From Cyanobacteria bacterium OH_CDB_20 (GTDB taxonomy: Bacteria > Cyanobacteriota > Vampirovibrionia > Gastranaerophilales > Gastranaerophilaceae), in NCBI GenBank assembly GCA_023415935.1, contig JAEZIX010000087.1, forward strand, positions 1-32,578: 32,578 nt of DNA. Direction: 5' to 3'. This document shows positions 22,337 through 30,717 of this stretch, in pieces. The notes below the pieces were generated by a model. That model searched no databases, had not been told where the DNA came from, and saw nothing but the letters and a program-made list of their open reading frames with translations. Each line of letters opens with the position of its first letter. The first letter of the stretch is position 1. The position numbers were made by a program, and so were the translations under genes.

Positions 22337-23548
22337 ATGGAAAAAGGACTAAAAACACTAAAATCATCGAGATTACACATAGGAATTTTCGGTAAAAGAA
22401 ATGTTGGAAAATCATCCATAATAAACGAAGTAACCCACCAGAATACTTCAATCGTATCTGATATAGCCGGAACTACAACAGACGCCGTTGAAAAATCAAT
22501 GGAAATGCTTCCTTTAGGTCCTGTTGTTTTTATTGATACAGCAGGTATCGATGATATTGGGGCGCTTGGCAAAGAAAGAATAAAAAAGACAAACCAAATA
22601 ATAGATAGAACAGATATTGCACTAATAGTATGCGACCATAATGGCTGGGATGAATATGAATTTGAACTTTCGAAAAAGTTCAAAGAAAGAGATGTAAAAG
22701 TCATCGGGATAATAAATAAAAGCGATGAAGGAAAAATTTCAGATTCAAGCCTAGACGTGATAAAGAATAATACAGATAAATACCTCATAACATCTGTAAA
22801 AACTGATAAAGATATTGAACTAAAAGTCAAAGAAGCTCTTGTTGAATGCGTTCCTGATGAATTTATCAATCCACCATCCCTTGTAGAAGGAGTTGTAGAA
22901 GAAAATGATTTTGTGATTTTAGTAACTCCAATTGACAAAGAAGCACCAAAAGGTAGAATGATTTTGCCTGAAATGCAAGTTTTAAGAGCAATGCTTGACG
23001 CTAATTGCCAGTCAATGGTTGTTCAAGAAGCTGGGCTTAAAAGAGCAATTGAAAACATGAAAATACCGCCCAAGATTGTCGTTACAGATTCTCAGGCATT
23101 TCAATCAGTTAATAAGATTGTCCCTGCTAATATTCCGCTTACGTCTTTTTCAATTTTATACGCAAGAGCAAAAGGAAATATTGAAGATTTTGTTGAGGGT
23201 GCAAAAGCAATTGATAACTTAAAAGACGGAGCTAAAATTTTAATCTGTGAAAGCTGTACACACCACAGAATTGAAGATGATATAGGAACAGTTAAAATCC
23301 CAAGGTGGCTTAAAGCAAAAACAGGAAAAGATTTTGTGTACAAAAACTATTCATCACATCAATTTCCTGAAGATGCAGGTGATTATGACCTTATAATCCA
23401 CTGCGGAGGATGTATGACTAACAGGCGAGAAATCTTATCAAGAATCTTAAAGTCTAAAAAAGCAGGAGTTCCAATTACCAACTACGGAATTGTTATCTCA
23501 TACGCGCTCGGAATACTAGATAGAGCAATTGAAGCAATAAAGAAATAA
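22337..23548 (+). CDS. hydF: [FeFe]-hydrogenase H-cluster maturation GTPase HydF
   Basis: HydF is the scaffold on which the 2Fe subcluster of [FeFe] hydrogenase is assembled with HydE and HydG before transfer to HydA. The 403-aa protein has an N-terminal GTPase domain: P-loop GKRNVGKS at 19-26, GTTTD, DTAG and NKSD. A dimerisation domain follows, then the C-terminal iron-sulphur domain with CTHH and IHCGGC separated by about 45 residues, the HydF CxH...HCxxC signature. The Shine-Dalgarno AGAGGA precedes ATG 22337, 3 bases after the flippase-like gene. HydE, HydG and the hydrogenase itself are not in the window, so the maturation genes are scattered in this genome. Confidence 0.96.
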   Translation: MEKGLKTLKSSRLHIGIFGKRNVGKSSIINEVTHQNTSIVSDIAGTTTDAVEKSMEMLPLGPVVFIDTAGIDDIGALGKERIKKTNQIIDRTDIALIVCDHNGWDEYEFELSKKFKERDVKVIGIINKSDEGKISDSSLDVIKNNTDKYLITSVKTDKDIELKVKEALVECVPDEFINPPSLVEGVVEENDFVILVTPIDKEAPKGRMILPEMQVLRAMLDANCQSMVVQEAGLKRAIENMKIPPKIVVTDSQAFQSVNKIVPANIPLTSFSILYARAKGNIEDFVEGAKAIDNLKDGAKILICESCTHHRIEDDIGTVKIPRWLKAKTGKDFVYKNYSSHQFPEDAGDYDLIIHCGGCMTNRREILSRILKSKKAGVPITNYGIVISYALGILDRAIEAIKK

Positions 23549-23551
23549 AAC

Positions 23552-23574
23552 AAAGGGGCTTTTTGAGCCCCTTT
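23552..23574. terminator. Rho-independent terminator between hydF and gltA
   Basis: AAAGGGGCT (23552-23560) and AGCCCCTTT (23566-23574) pair around TTTTG. T- and A-rich flanks allow it to serve both convergent genes. Confidence 0.9.
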
Positions 23575-23583
23575 TAAATTTTA

Positions 23584-24957
23584 TTATTTCAAATATTCAA
23601 TTATCGCCTTGGCTGCTTTTTTACCTGCGCCCATAGCGTTTATCGCAGTAGATGGACCTGTTGGAGCGACATCACCACCAGCGAAAACTCCATCGATGGA
23701 AGTTTTACCTGTTTCTGCGTCAATAATAATATAACCTCTGTTATTCGTCTCAAGATCTAAATTCTCAGATTCCATTGAACGCTGAATAATTGGATTTGGT
23801 CCTGTGCCTAGCGCAACAATCACTGTATCTAAATCCATTGTAACAGTTTTTCCTGTTTTAACGGGGCTTCTTCTTCCTGATTCATCTGGTTCGCCAAGTT
23901 CCATAACATCAAAAATCATTGATTTAACATAGCCGGCTTCACCGACAATTTCTTTCGGGCTATGCAAAAACGTGAAGATAACGCCTTCTTCTTTTGCATG
24001 ACGGATTTCTTCAAGCCTTGCAGGAAGCTCCGCTTCTGTTCTTCTGTATACAATGTATACTTCTTTAAAACCAATTCTTACAGCGACTCTAGCAGCATCC
24101 ATTGCAACATTTCCACCACCAATAACTGCAACCTTTTCACCAACTCTTATTGGAGTAGGGGCATCTTCTTTATGTGCTTGCATAAGATTTACACGGGTTA
24201 GAAATTCGTTTGCAGAGTATACTCCGTTTAGGTTTTCGCCACTTATATCCATCATCTTAGGAAGCCCGGCACCTGACGATATGAAAATTGCCTCAAAGCC
24301 ATCTTCTTTAAGCTGATTGATTGTAATAGATTTTCCAACAACAACATTGGTTACGAACTTAACTCCTATTGATTTTAATGAGTCAATTTCTCTATCTAAA
24401 ACTGTTCTAGGAAGCCTGAAAGGAGGAATTCCATAGCGCAAAACACCGCCTAGTTTGTGCAATGCTTCAAATACAGTAACATCATATCCAGCCTGTCTTA
24501 AATCAGCTGCTGCTGTAATTCCCGCACAGCCTGAACCAATAACCGCGACCTTTTTGCCTTTTTCAACAATATTTCCCACTTTTGCAGAAGTGCTGTCTCC
24601 GACATATCTTTCTAATGCCCCGATAGCAACCGGTTCTGATTTTATGCCAAGAACGCATTTACCTTCGCATTGTCTTTCTTGCGGACAAACTCTTCCGCAA
24701 ACAGAAGGAAGCAAACTTGATTCTCTTATCACATCACCTGCTTTTTCAAGGTTATCTTCGTTTAATGCGCTGATAAAGCCTGGAATATTAATATTAACAG
24801 GGCAAGCAGCTATACAACGTGCGTTTTTGCAGTTCAAGCAGCGTGAAGCCTCAAGTTTAACTTGATCTTCAGTCAAATTATCTTCAACAGCGTCAAAATT
24901 AGTACGCCTTTTATACATATCCTGTTCGTGTGGATGTTGTCTTGTAGCTTTTTCCAT
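23584..24957 (-). CDS. gltA: NADPH-dependent glutamate synthase small subunit-type flavoprotein (GltA/NfnB-like)
   Basis: This 457-aa protein has an N-terminal 2x[4Fe-4S] domain (C40, C43, C48, C52, then CGRVCPQERQCEGKC). An FAD site (VAVIGSGCAGITAAADL) and an NADPH site (VAVIGGGNVAMDAARVA with YRRTEAELPA) follow, and it ends with the FAD-linked GGDVAPTGPSTAINAMGAGK. It passes electrons between NADPH and ferredoxin or a partner subunit. In anaerobes the same family acts as NfnB/SudA, the bifurcating NADH-dependent ferredoxin:NADP+ oxidoreductase subunit. The usual NfnA/SudB partner is not adjacent, nor is a large glutamate synthase subunit, so the role is undecided. The Shine-Dalgarno AGAGGA is good. 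It lies 44 bases after sucD and has a possible own promoter. Confidence 0.9.
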   Translation of the reverse strand: MEKATRQHPHEQDMYKRRTNFDAVEDNLTEDQVKLEASRCLNCKNARCIAACPVNINIPGFISALNEDNLEKAGDVIRESSLLPSVCGRVCPQERQCEGKCVLGIKSEPVAIGALERYVGDSTSAKVGNIVEKGKKVAVIGSGCAGITAAADLRQAGYDVTVFEALHKLGGVLRYGIPPFRLPRTVLDREIDSLKSIGVKFVTNVVVGKSITINQLKEDGFEAIFISSGAGLPKMMDISGENLNGVYSANEFLTRVNLMQAHKEDAPTPIRVGEKVAVIGGGNVAMDAARVAVRIGFKEVYIVYRRTEAELPARLEEIRHAKEEGVIFTFLHSPKEIVGEAGYVKSMIFDVMELGEPDESGRRSPVKTGKTVTMDLDTVIVALGTGPNPIIQRSMESENLDLETNNRGYIIIDAETGKTSIDGVFAGGDVAPTGPSTAINAMGAGKKAAKAIIEYLK

Positions 24958-24990
24958 TAATTTTCCTCTTAAATCCTCTTTAGATATTAT

Positions 24991-25018
24991 ATTATAAATT
25001 TTTAATTAGCACCTTCAA
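24991..25018 (-). promoter_or_regulatory. Possible internal promoter for gltA
   Basis: On the minus strand TTGAAG (25018-25013), a 16-base spacer and TATAAT (24996-24991) lie across the end of sucD. A second overlapping TATAAT follows at 24991-24986. It could give gltA transcription independent of sucCD. Confidence 0.45.
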
Positions 25019-25880
25019 GCAAGTTTTTTATCGTTGTGCCAAGGACTCCAGGGTCTTTACAAACGGTTACACCTGCTTCTTCAAGGGCGCTCATCTTGCT
25101 TTGTGCTGTTCCTTTAGAGCCTGATATTATAGCTCCGGCATGTCCCATTCTTTTACCTTTTGGGGCGCTCAAACCCGCAATGAAAGATACAACTGGTTTT
25201 GTAACATATTTTTTTATGAATTCTGCTGCATCTTCCTCTTGAGTACCGCCTATTTCACCTATCATACAGATTGCTTTTGTCTCATCATCTTCTTGAAAAG
25301 CTTTTAGTGCATCTATAAAGGTAGTTCCTATAATAGAATCTCCACCGATTCCTATTGAACTTGATTCCCCAAGCCCTACCGCTGTAAGTTGACCAACCGC
25401 CTCGTAAGTCAATGTTCCGCTTCTTGAAACAATCCCCACACAGCCTTTTTTATGAACCGAAGCCGGCATGATGCCAATTTTACATTCTTCTGGAGTTATT
25501 ATACCGGGACAATTAGGGCCTATAAGTCTTACACCGTTCTTATCAACAATTTTTTTAACCCTCATCATGTCAATTACGGGAATGCCTTCTGTAATACATA
25601 TTATTAAAGGGATTTTAGCTTCAGCAGCTTCGATAATAGCTGCAGCCGCATACTTTGGAGGAACAAATATCATTGTAGCGTCGGGTTTTACAGCTTCTTT
25701 TGCCTCTTTAACAGTATTAAAAACAGGAAGTCCGAATATTGATGTGCCGCCTTTTTTAGGTGTAACTCCGCCAACAATTTTTGTCCCGTATTCAAGACAT
25801 CTTTCTGTATGAAAAGAGCCTTCGTTTCCAGTGATTCCCTGAACTATCACTCTCGTATTTTTATCAACAAAAATCCCCAT
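25002..25880 (-). CDS. sucD: Succinate-CoA ligase subunit alpha
   Basis: SucD binds CoA and carries the phosphohistidine of succinyl-CoA synthetase, which couples succinyl-CoA cleavage to ATP or GTP formation. The 292-aa protein has VQGITGNEGSFHTERCLEYGTKIVGGVTP (CoA site), GPNCPGIITP, GIVSRSGTLTYEAV, and the active-site His in GRAGH-like KRMGHAGAIISG. The length is normal. Its ATG overlaps the sucC stop by one base (TAATG), so the two subunits are made in step. Confidence 0.97.
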   Translation of the reverse strand: MGIFVDKNTRVIVQGITGNEGSFHTERCLEYGTKIVGGVTPKKGGTSIFGLPVFNTVKEAKEAVKPDATMIFVPPKYAAAAIIEAAEAKIPLIICITEGIPVIDMMRVKKIVDKNGVRLIGPNCPGIITPEECKIGIMPASVHKKGCVGIVSRSGTLTYEAVGQLTAVGLGESSSIGIGGDSIIGTTFIDALKAFQEDDETKAICMIGEIGGTQEEDAAEFIKKYVTKPVVSFIAGLSAPKGKRMGHAGAIISGSKGTAQSKMSALEEAGVTVCKDPGVLGTTIKNLLEGAN

Positions 25881-27016
25881 TATAGCCCCCTAATAACTTC
25901 TTGAGCTTCTTTTAAGTCTTTAACTACTGAAAACTTTAGACTTGAAGAGTTTAAAATCTTTGCGCCTTCTTCTTTATTCGTGCCTTCTAGCCTTATAATA
26001 ACAGGCAAATCAAAGTTCAAAGAAGAAACAGCTTTTGTAATTCCTTCAGCCAAAATATCGCATCTTAAAATTCCGCCAAAAATATTGATAAAAACAGCTT
26101 CAACATTTTTATCCGCAACAAGCAGTTTAAAAGCCTTTTCAATCTTTTCGGCACTCGCTCCACCACCTACATCAAGGAAATTTGCAGCGTCTTTTCCAGC
26201 CATTTTAATAATATCCATTGTTGCCATTGCAAGCCCGGCACCATTTACCATACAGCCGATTGTACCATCAAGTTTTATGTAGCTTAGACCAAATTTTTGC
26301 GCCTCAAGCTCTAATGGGTTTTCTTCAAGTTCATCTTTCATTGCAACAATTTCCGGATGCCTGAAAAGAGCGTTATCATCAAAATTCATCTTAGCGTCAA
26401 GTGCAATAACCTCACCATCTTTAGTTATAACAAGAGGATTTATTTCAATTAACGTTAAATCTTTTTCAACATATATTTTATAAAGTTTTTTGCAAATATC
26501 TTCAAGCTGATGATTAATATTGTCGCAAAAACCAAGTTTATCAACCAAAATAGAAACATCTAAATCTTCATCAATCTCTATATTTTGCCTTAAAATAGCT
26601 GATGGGTTAGACTTTGCAACCTCTTCAATATCCATACCGCCTTCTTTTGAAAGGATTAAGGAAATAGAAGCATTCTCTCTATCAAAAGTGAGTGACAAAT
26701 AAAGCTCTTTATCAATATCAACGCCTTGCTCAATAAGGATTTTATGGACTTTTTTAGCTCCAGCCTGAGAAGAGACAAGCTCCATTCCCAATATTTCATT
26801 TGCAAATTTAATGGCGTCCTCTTTTGTCCTTGCGAACTTTACGCCACCTGCTTTACCTCTTGCGCCTGAGTGAACTTGCGCTTTAATTACGCAAGGAATT
26901 CCAACATCAGAAACGGCTCTTTCAATCTCAGATTTTTCAAAGCACAACTTCCCAAACGGGATAGATATTCCGTACTCTTTAAATATAGACTTTGCCTGAT
27001 ATTCGTGTATTTTCAT
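25880..27016 (-). CDS. sucC: Succinate-CoA ligase subunit beta
   Basis: SucC holds the ATP-grasp nucleotide site of succinyl-CoA synthetase. The 378-aa protein starts MKIHEYQAKSIFKEYGI and contains CVIKAQVHSGARGKAGGVKFA, EINPLVITKDGEVIALDAK, the phosphate-loop region CMVNGAGLAMATMDIIK, FLDVGGGAS and INIFGGILRCD. Some common spots vary (for example the glycine loop has SGARGKAGG where GGRGKAGG is common). The start is ATG 27016, 3 bases after the stop of the O-antigen ligase gene. It is thus embedded in a run otherwise made of envelope genes. Confidence 0.96.
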   Translation of the reverse strand: MKIHEYQAKSIFKEYGISIPFGKLCFEKSEIERAVSDVGIPCVIKAQVHSGARGKAGGVKFARTKEDAIKFANEILGMELVSSQAGAKKVHKILIEQGVDIDKELYLSLTFDRENASISLILSKEGGMDIEEVAKSNPSAILRQNIEIDEDLDVSILVDKLGFCDNINHQLEDICKKLYKIYVEKDLTLIEINPLVITKDGEVIALDAKMNFDDNALFRHPEIVAMKDELEENPLELEAQKFGLSYIKLDGTIGCMVNGAGLAMATMDIIKMAGKDAANFLDVGGGASAEKIEKAFKLLVADKNVEAVFINIFGGILRCDILAEGITKAVSSLNFDLPVIIRLEGTNKEEGAKILNSSSLKFSVVKDLKEAQEVIRGL

Positions 27017-27019
27017 CTT

Positions 27020-28399
27020 CTAATTCATCTCTTCTTGTTTATTTGTAATAGTTACAACCAAAATAGCAACCATAGTCCAATATACAAACTGAACCTGCGG
27101 TCTAAAATATATAGTATCAAAAAGTCCGTGAATCATAACAGCAACAATGCTTATAAAAGTTGTAAATATTATGATTTTTTTAGATAAATCAACTTCATTC
27201 AAGAAACCAACAACAGCGTTTTTAAGCAAAATAGCAAGAAAAGCAAGATAAGCAAAAACTGCAAATATACCTGACTCAACAGCCATTTCCAAAAACACGG
27301 AATACGTACTTAAAGCATCATACCCTGACATCATATAAAGCCCATAAATCTCTCTAAAAGTCTTGTTACCAGTACCAATTCCAAGAAGCCAGTTGTCTTT
27401 AAACATTTCAATACTTGAGTGGTAAACATTCATTCTAAATGAAGTTGAAGAGTCTTCTCTCAAAACAAAAATAGAAAGAAGTCTTTTTAGAATGCTCGGT
27501 ACAAAAGCAAATACCGCAACAACTAGAGCTGCAATAGCTCCTATCGAACGTTTCCAGTAATCTCTTAATTTATTAGGAAAAGCGTCTGTTTTAAATATTA
27601 CCTGCCATGAAGCAACAATAACCCCAAGTCCTATAACGCCAAAAGCAAGATAAGCCCCTCTACAACCTGTAAAAAAGAGAGTAAGAGCAGTTATTGCCAT
27701 TAAAATTACAGAAATGATTGTAGTTTTTGAAGTAAATTTTCTATCTTTTACAGAAAGCAAGCCAATCCCTAATATTGCAGGAAAAGCTGCAATCAGGTAA
27801 CCTGCAAGCAAGTTAGGATTATATGGCAAGAGCGTTCCATAAATACGTGAAACAACATCTTCAGGGTTTACATAGCTTGTATCCTGCCATGTTGAAATAT
27901 TTTCTAAACCAATATTATTCTGAACAATTCCAACAATACCTTCAAATGAAGCGCAAGCGGCTATTACAAACAAAGTAGGAATTATTTTGTCTTTATTAAA
28001 TCTAAAAAATTGAACCACAGAAAAGTAAAATGAAAAATATATTAAAGTCTTACTGAATCCATATAAACTCTTTGCAAATAAAGAAGAATTTATTACACTT
28101 GCAAAACTTATTAAAAGGAAAACAAACAAAACCAAATTGCAAGACGAAAGCTCTATATCTTGTCCTTTTATAAATAAGAATTTAATGACAGTAAAAAATA
28201 CCACGACAAGCGCAACAATACCAATCAATTCACTAGGTAAAAACAGCGATGAAACAAAAGTTAAACACATAAATAAAAATATTATATTGTCTAAGTTTTT
28301 AAATATAGTGCTATTTTCGACAAGTGGATTCAGTTTGTTTTGTAATGATTTAAGCCAATTATTAATTACGTCAAAGAATATACTATTTAGCTTTAGCAT
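27020..28399 (-). CDS. O-antigen ligase/polymerase family membrane protein
   Basis: This 459-aa protein has about ten to twelve membrane helices. The Wzy_C-type core includes FFTGCRGAYLAFGVIGLGVIV, a large loop with SSIEMFKDNWLLGIGTGNKTF, and YSVFLEMAVESGIFAVFAYLAFLAILL. Family members join undecaprenyl-linked glycans to lipid A core (WaaL) or polymerise repeats (Wzy), or modify surface proteins. The two kinds cannot be told apart here. The ATG at 28399 lies 17 bases inside the upstream DUF4330-like gene, indicating coupling. Confidence 0.87.
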   Translation of the reverse strand: MLKLNSIFFDVINNWLKSLQNKLNPLVENSTIFKNLDNIIFLFMCLTFVSSLFLPSELIGIVALVVVFFTVIKFLFIKGQDIELSSCNLVLFVFLLISFASVINSSLFAKSLYGFSKTLIYFSFYFSVVQFFRFNKDKIIPTLFVIAACASFEGIVGIVQNNIGLENISTWQDTSYVNPEDVVSRIYGTLLPYNPNLLAGYLIAAFPAILGIGLLSVKDRKFTSKTTIISVILMAITALTLFFTGCRGAYLAFGVIGLGVIVASWQVIFKTDAFPNKLRDYWKRSIGAIAALVVAVFAFVPSILKRLLSIFVLREDSSTSFRMNVYHSSIEMFKDNWLLGIGTGNKTFREIYGLYMMSGYDALSTYSVFLEMAVESGIFAVFAYLAFLAILLKNAVVGFLNEVDLSKKIIIFTTFISIVAVMIHGLFDTIYFRPQVQFVYWTMVAILVVTITNKQEEMN

Positions 28400-28940
28400 C
28401 TTTACTTACCGCTTTATCACCTTTATCTGCTTCTTTTTCATCAACGACAACAATATTAGAAATAGTACCGTTGAGTTTGTAGTCGATACCTTCTAATACA
28501 ATCGGAACACCGATTTTTAGCTTATTACCGCCAACAACTGCACCATCTTCAGTAATCTTTGCATTATCAACAAGTGTAACCAAAAAATCGAACTGGAAAG
28601 GCGCTGAAACATCATCTACAACAATAAATCTATCTCTATTATTTGCAGGTAAAACAACTTTTTTTCTATCAAACTTTACATCAACAATTTTTAATTTTGT
28701 ATAAGGCACATTTCTTATAGTAATGAAAGCCTCGTTTCCAACCTGGAATGGACTTTCTGTATTTGTAACTGCAACACCTTTGAAAAATACTTGAAAAGCA
28801 ACTTTTCTTTCTGATTCAACAGGCGATTTTGAAAGTTTTTTATTAAGTCCAAAACCAACCAGAGCTGCAACCACAAGAACCAGTGCAATGCCAGCGATTA
28901 TAATATAATCAACTTTTTTTAATTGTTTAAAAAATTCCAT
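28383..28940 (-). CDS. DUF4330-like membrane-anchored protein
   Basis: This 185-aa protein has one N-terminal membrane helix (VDYIIIAGIALVLVVAALVGF, about 10-30) and an external beta-rich domain. AFITIRNVPYTKLKIVDVKFDRK and FLVTLVDNAKITEDGAVVGGNKLKIGVPI, then EGIDYKLNGTISNIVVV, match my recollection of the DUF4330 family, which is common in Cyanobacteria. Its function is unknown. The last 25 residues are Lys/Asp-rich. It lies between the sugar kinase gene (9-base gap) and the O-antigen ligase gene (17-base overlap), so an envelope polysaccharide role is a reasonable guess. Confidence 0.8.
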   Translation of the reverse strand: MEFFKQLKKVDYIIIAGIALVLVVAALVGFGLNKKLSKSPVESERKVAFQVFFKGVAVTNTESPFQVGNEAFITIRNVPYTKLKIVDVKFDRKKVVLPANNRDRFIVVDDVSAPFQFDFLVTLVDNAKITEDGAVVGGNKLKIGVPIVLEGIDYKLNGTISNIVVVDEKEADKGDKAVSKDAKAK

Positions 28941-28949
28941 AAATATCTC

Positions 28950-29984
28950 CTAAGCCTTTACGGTAAAACTATCCATATCTAATTTATTAAGTGTTTCTGA
29001 AATCTCTTTTATAGTTGTAGTTGCACAACCAAAATGTCTTATTGTAATACTTGCAGCAAGGTTTCCTACGATTGCAGCTTCTTTCGGACTTAGCCCTGCT
29101 GCTAAAGCAAGTGTAAATGAAGCAACAACTGTATCTCCCGCACCTGTAACATCAAAAACATCTGTCTTATTGAAAACAGGAACTTTAGAAACATTACCGC
29201 CTCTTTCAAATACAACCATGCCGTCTCCGCCTCTTGTTACAAGAACCATTTGATTATCTGTTTTTTCGAGCATATCTTGACCCGCTTTTTGTAAAGAAGC
29301 CTCGTCTTTAATAAAATAACCTACAAATTTTTCTGTATCAGGCTGATTTGGGGTCATTGCAGTTGCACCTTTGTACCTATCAAGGTCTTTTTGTGCGTCA
29401 ACAACAACAATTTTATTATATTTTTTAGCTGTTTCTATTGTTTTTGAGATTATTGCAGGAGTAAGAAGACCAATATTATAATCGGACAAAATAACTGCAT
29501 CGTGCATCGGAACAGCCTTTTCAATATTAGCAATAATTTTTGCTTCAATATCAGATGAAACGTTTTCAATAGTTTCTCTATCAATCCTTACAATCTGCTG
29601 AGTTACAGACTGGGAACAAGAACCTGATATTCTTGTTTTTACAGTGGTTACACGTTTCTCATCCATAACCATATATTCAGTATTAATATTTGCTTTTTTA
29701 AATGCTTCAATTAAAACAGGTCCGTAATAATCATCCCCATAGACTCCAATAACGCTTACTTTCCCTGAATTTAAAGTTGAAATGTTATTTGCAGCATTAG
29801 ATGCAGCACCAAGAATAATTTTTGTAAGATAGTGGCGCAAAATAAGAACAGGAGCTTCTCTTGACATTCTTGCAGTATTTCCGTATATCATCTCGTCAAT
29901 CGCCAAGTCACCAACTACAAGAACGCTTTTTTCAGCAAGTTTTTTTAACTTCTCTTTTAATTCCTCTTTATCGAATGAAAACAT
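28950..29984 (-). CDS. PfkB-family carbohydrate kinase (RfaE/HldE kinase-domain type)
   Basis: This 344-aa ribokinase-fold protein begins VLVVGDLAIDEMIYG, followed by an REAPVLIL segment, GAASNAANNISTLN (59-72, the substrate loop), GVYGDDYYG, VTRGGDGMVVF, and the ATP/anion-hole motif DVTGAGDT at 278-285 with catalytic Asp284. These features match the kinase domain of HldE/RfaE, which makes heptose 1,7-bisphosphate for lipopolysaccharide core. No cytidylyltransferase domain is fused, so a partner would be needed. Other sugars are possible. The Shine-Dalgarno GGAG is seven bases before ATG 29984. It is the first gene of the six-gene minus-strand run ending in gltA. Confidence 0.85.
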   Translation of the reverse strand: MFSFDKEELKEKLKKLAEKSVLVVGDLAIDEMIYGNTARMSREAPVLILRHYLTKIILGAASNAANNISTLNSGKVSVIGVYGDDYYGPVLIEAFKKANINTEYMVMDEKRVTTVKTRISGSCSQSVTQQIVRIDRETIENVSSDIEAKIIANIEKAVPMHDAVILSDYNIGLLTPAIISKTIETAKKYNKIVVVDAQKDLDRYKGATAMTPNQPDTEKFVGYFIKDEASLQKAGQDMLEKTDNQMVLVTRGGDGMVVFERGGNVSKVPVFNKTDVFDVTGAGDTVVASFTLALAAGLSPKEAAIVGNLAASITIRHFGCATTTIKEISETLNKLDMDSFTVKA

Positions 29985-30003
29985 TAGATTCTCCGTTACT
30001 TAT

Positions 30004-30017
30004 TTGATTAAAATCAA
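30004..30017. promoter_or_regulatory. FNR/CRP-type box TTGAT-N4-ATCAA
   Basis: TTGATTAAAATCAA matches the FNR consensus exactly. On the minus strand it sits 20-33 bases before the sugar kinase ATG and just downstream of overlapping TATTAT -10 candidates (30023-30033), a repressing position. A plus-strand TATAAT at 30022-30027 also flanks it. Regulation by oxygen is only a suggestion. Confidence 0.4.
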
Positions 30018-30092
30018 TAGCTATAATATAATACTAACATAATAATTTTTAAACGGAATATTTTTCGTAAGGTAGAAAAAATAAGGTAAACT

Positions 30093-30704
30093 ATGACGAA
30101 TTTTGATGAAGAACAATCACCAGAAGAACAAAATATACCTGAAGAATCAACAAATGAACAACCTGTTGAAGATATTAAAAATGTTGAAAAAATAAAGCTC
30201 AAAACAGAAGAACCGGTTGATGTAAGAATAACAGTTGAAGATGCAGAAGAAGCACCAAAAACAAGTGTAGAATATAAATCTGATCCTAATCAAGAAATCG
30301 CCTTTGCCAGAAGTTCTGAACAACAAGAGTTAGAACCTGAGGTAAAACCTGAAAATATTCCCGAAGAAAATTTAGACAAAAAACCTAAAAATTATAAAAA
30401 ATATGTTTTTAGAATTCAACAAGAATATACTGCATTTTTAGATGAGCTTTCATACGATGAAAAAAATAAAATAATTAACAAAAGCCTTAAAGACATCATA
30501 GCTAATCAGGCTTCTGAAAGACGAAAAATTATGTTCAAAGAAGGTGTAAGGCACCTTATCATAATTTTGGTTACGCTTATCATCGGAATTCCTCTAACTT
30601 TTAAAATTGTGAATTTTTCAATTAAAAGCACATTAAAAAGTTATAACTACATGCAAGTAAATTTTGAAAAGCTATATCAACAAAAGCAATTAGAAAAATT
30701 TTAG
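30093..30704 (+). CDS. Single-pass membrane protein with acidic N-terminal region
   Basis: This 203-aa protein has no recognised family. Residues 1-100 are rich in Glu, Pro and Lys and likely disordered. Residues 104-150 form a charged helical segment (RIQQEYTAFLDELSYDEKNK). One membrane helix lies at about 154-173 (HLIIILVTLIIGIPLTFKIV), followed by a 30-residue tail that would lie outside the cytoplasm if the acidic part is inside. The Shine-Dalgarno is a modest AAGG before ATG 30093. It is divergent from the sugar kinase gene and 13 bases before the next gene. Confidence 0.82.
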   Translation: MTNFDEEQSPEEQNIPEESTNEQPVEDIKNVEKIKLKTEEPVDVRITVEDAEEAPKTSVEYKSDPNQEIAFARSSEQQELEPEVKPENIPEENLDKKPKNYKKYVFRIQQEYTAFLDELSYDEKNKIINKSLKDIIANQASERRKIMFKEGVRHLIIILVTLIIGIPLTFKIVNFSIKSTLKSYNYMQVNFEKLYQQKQLEKF

Positions 30705-30717
30705 TAAGAAATCACAA

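Noticed and set aside
22330..22938. 202-aa open frame on the minus strand
   Set aside because: It lies wholly antisense to hydF, is Ser/Phe/Ile-rich as expected from the reverse complement, and has no protein motif.
24455..24865. 136-aa open frame on the plus strand
   Set aside because: Antisense shadow of the gltA FAD and Fe-S coding region; no Shine-Dalgarno or family features.
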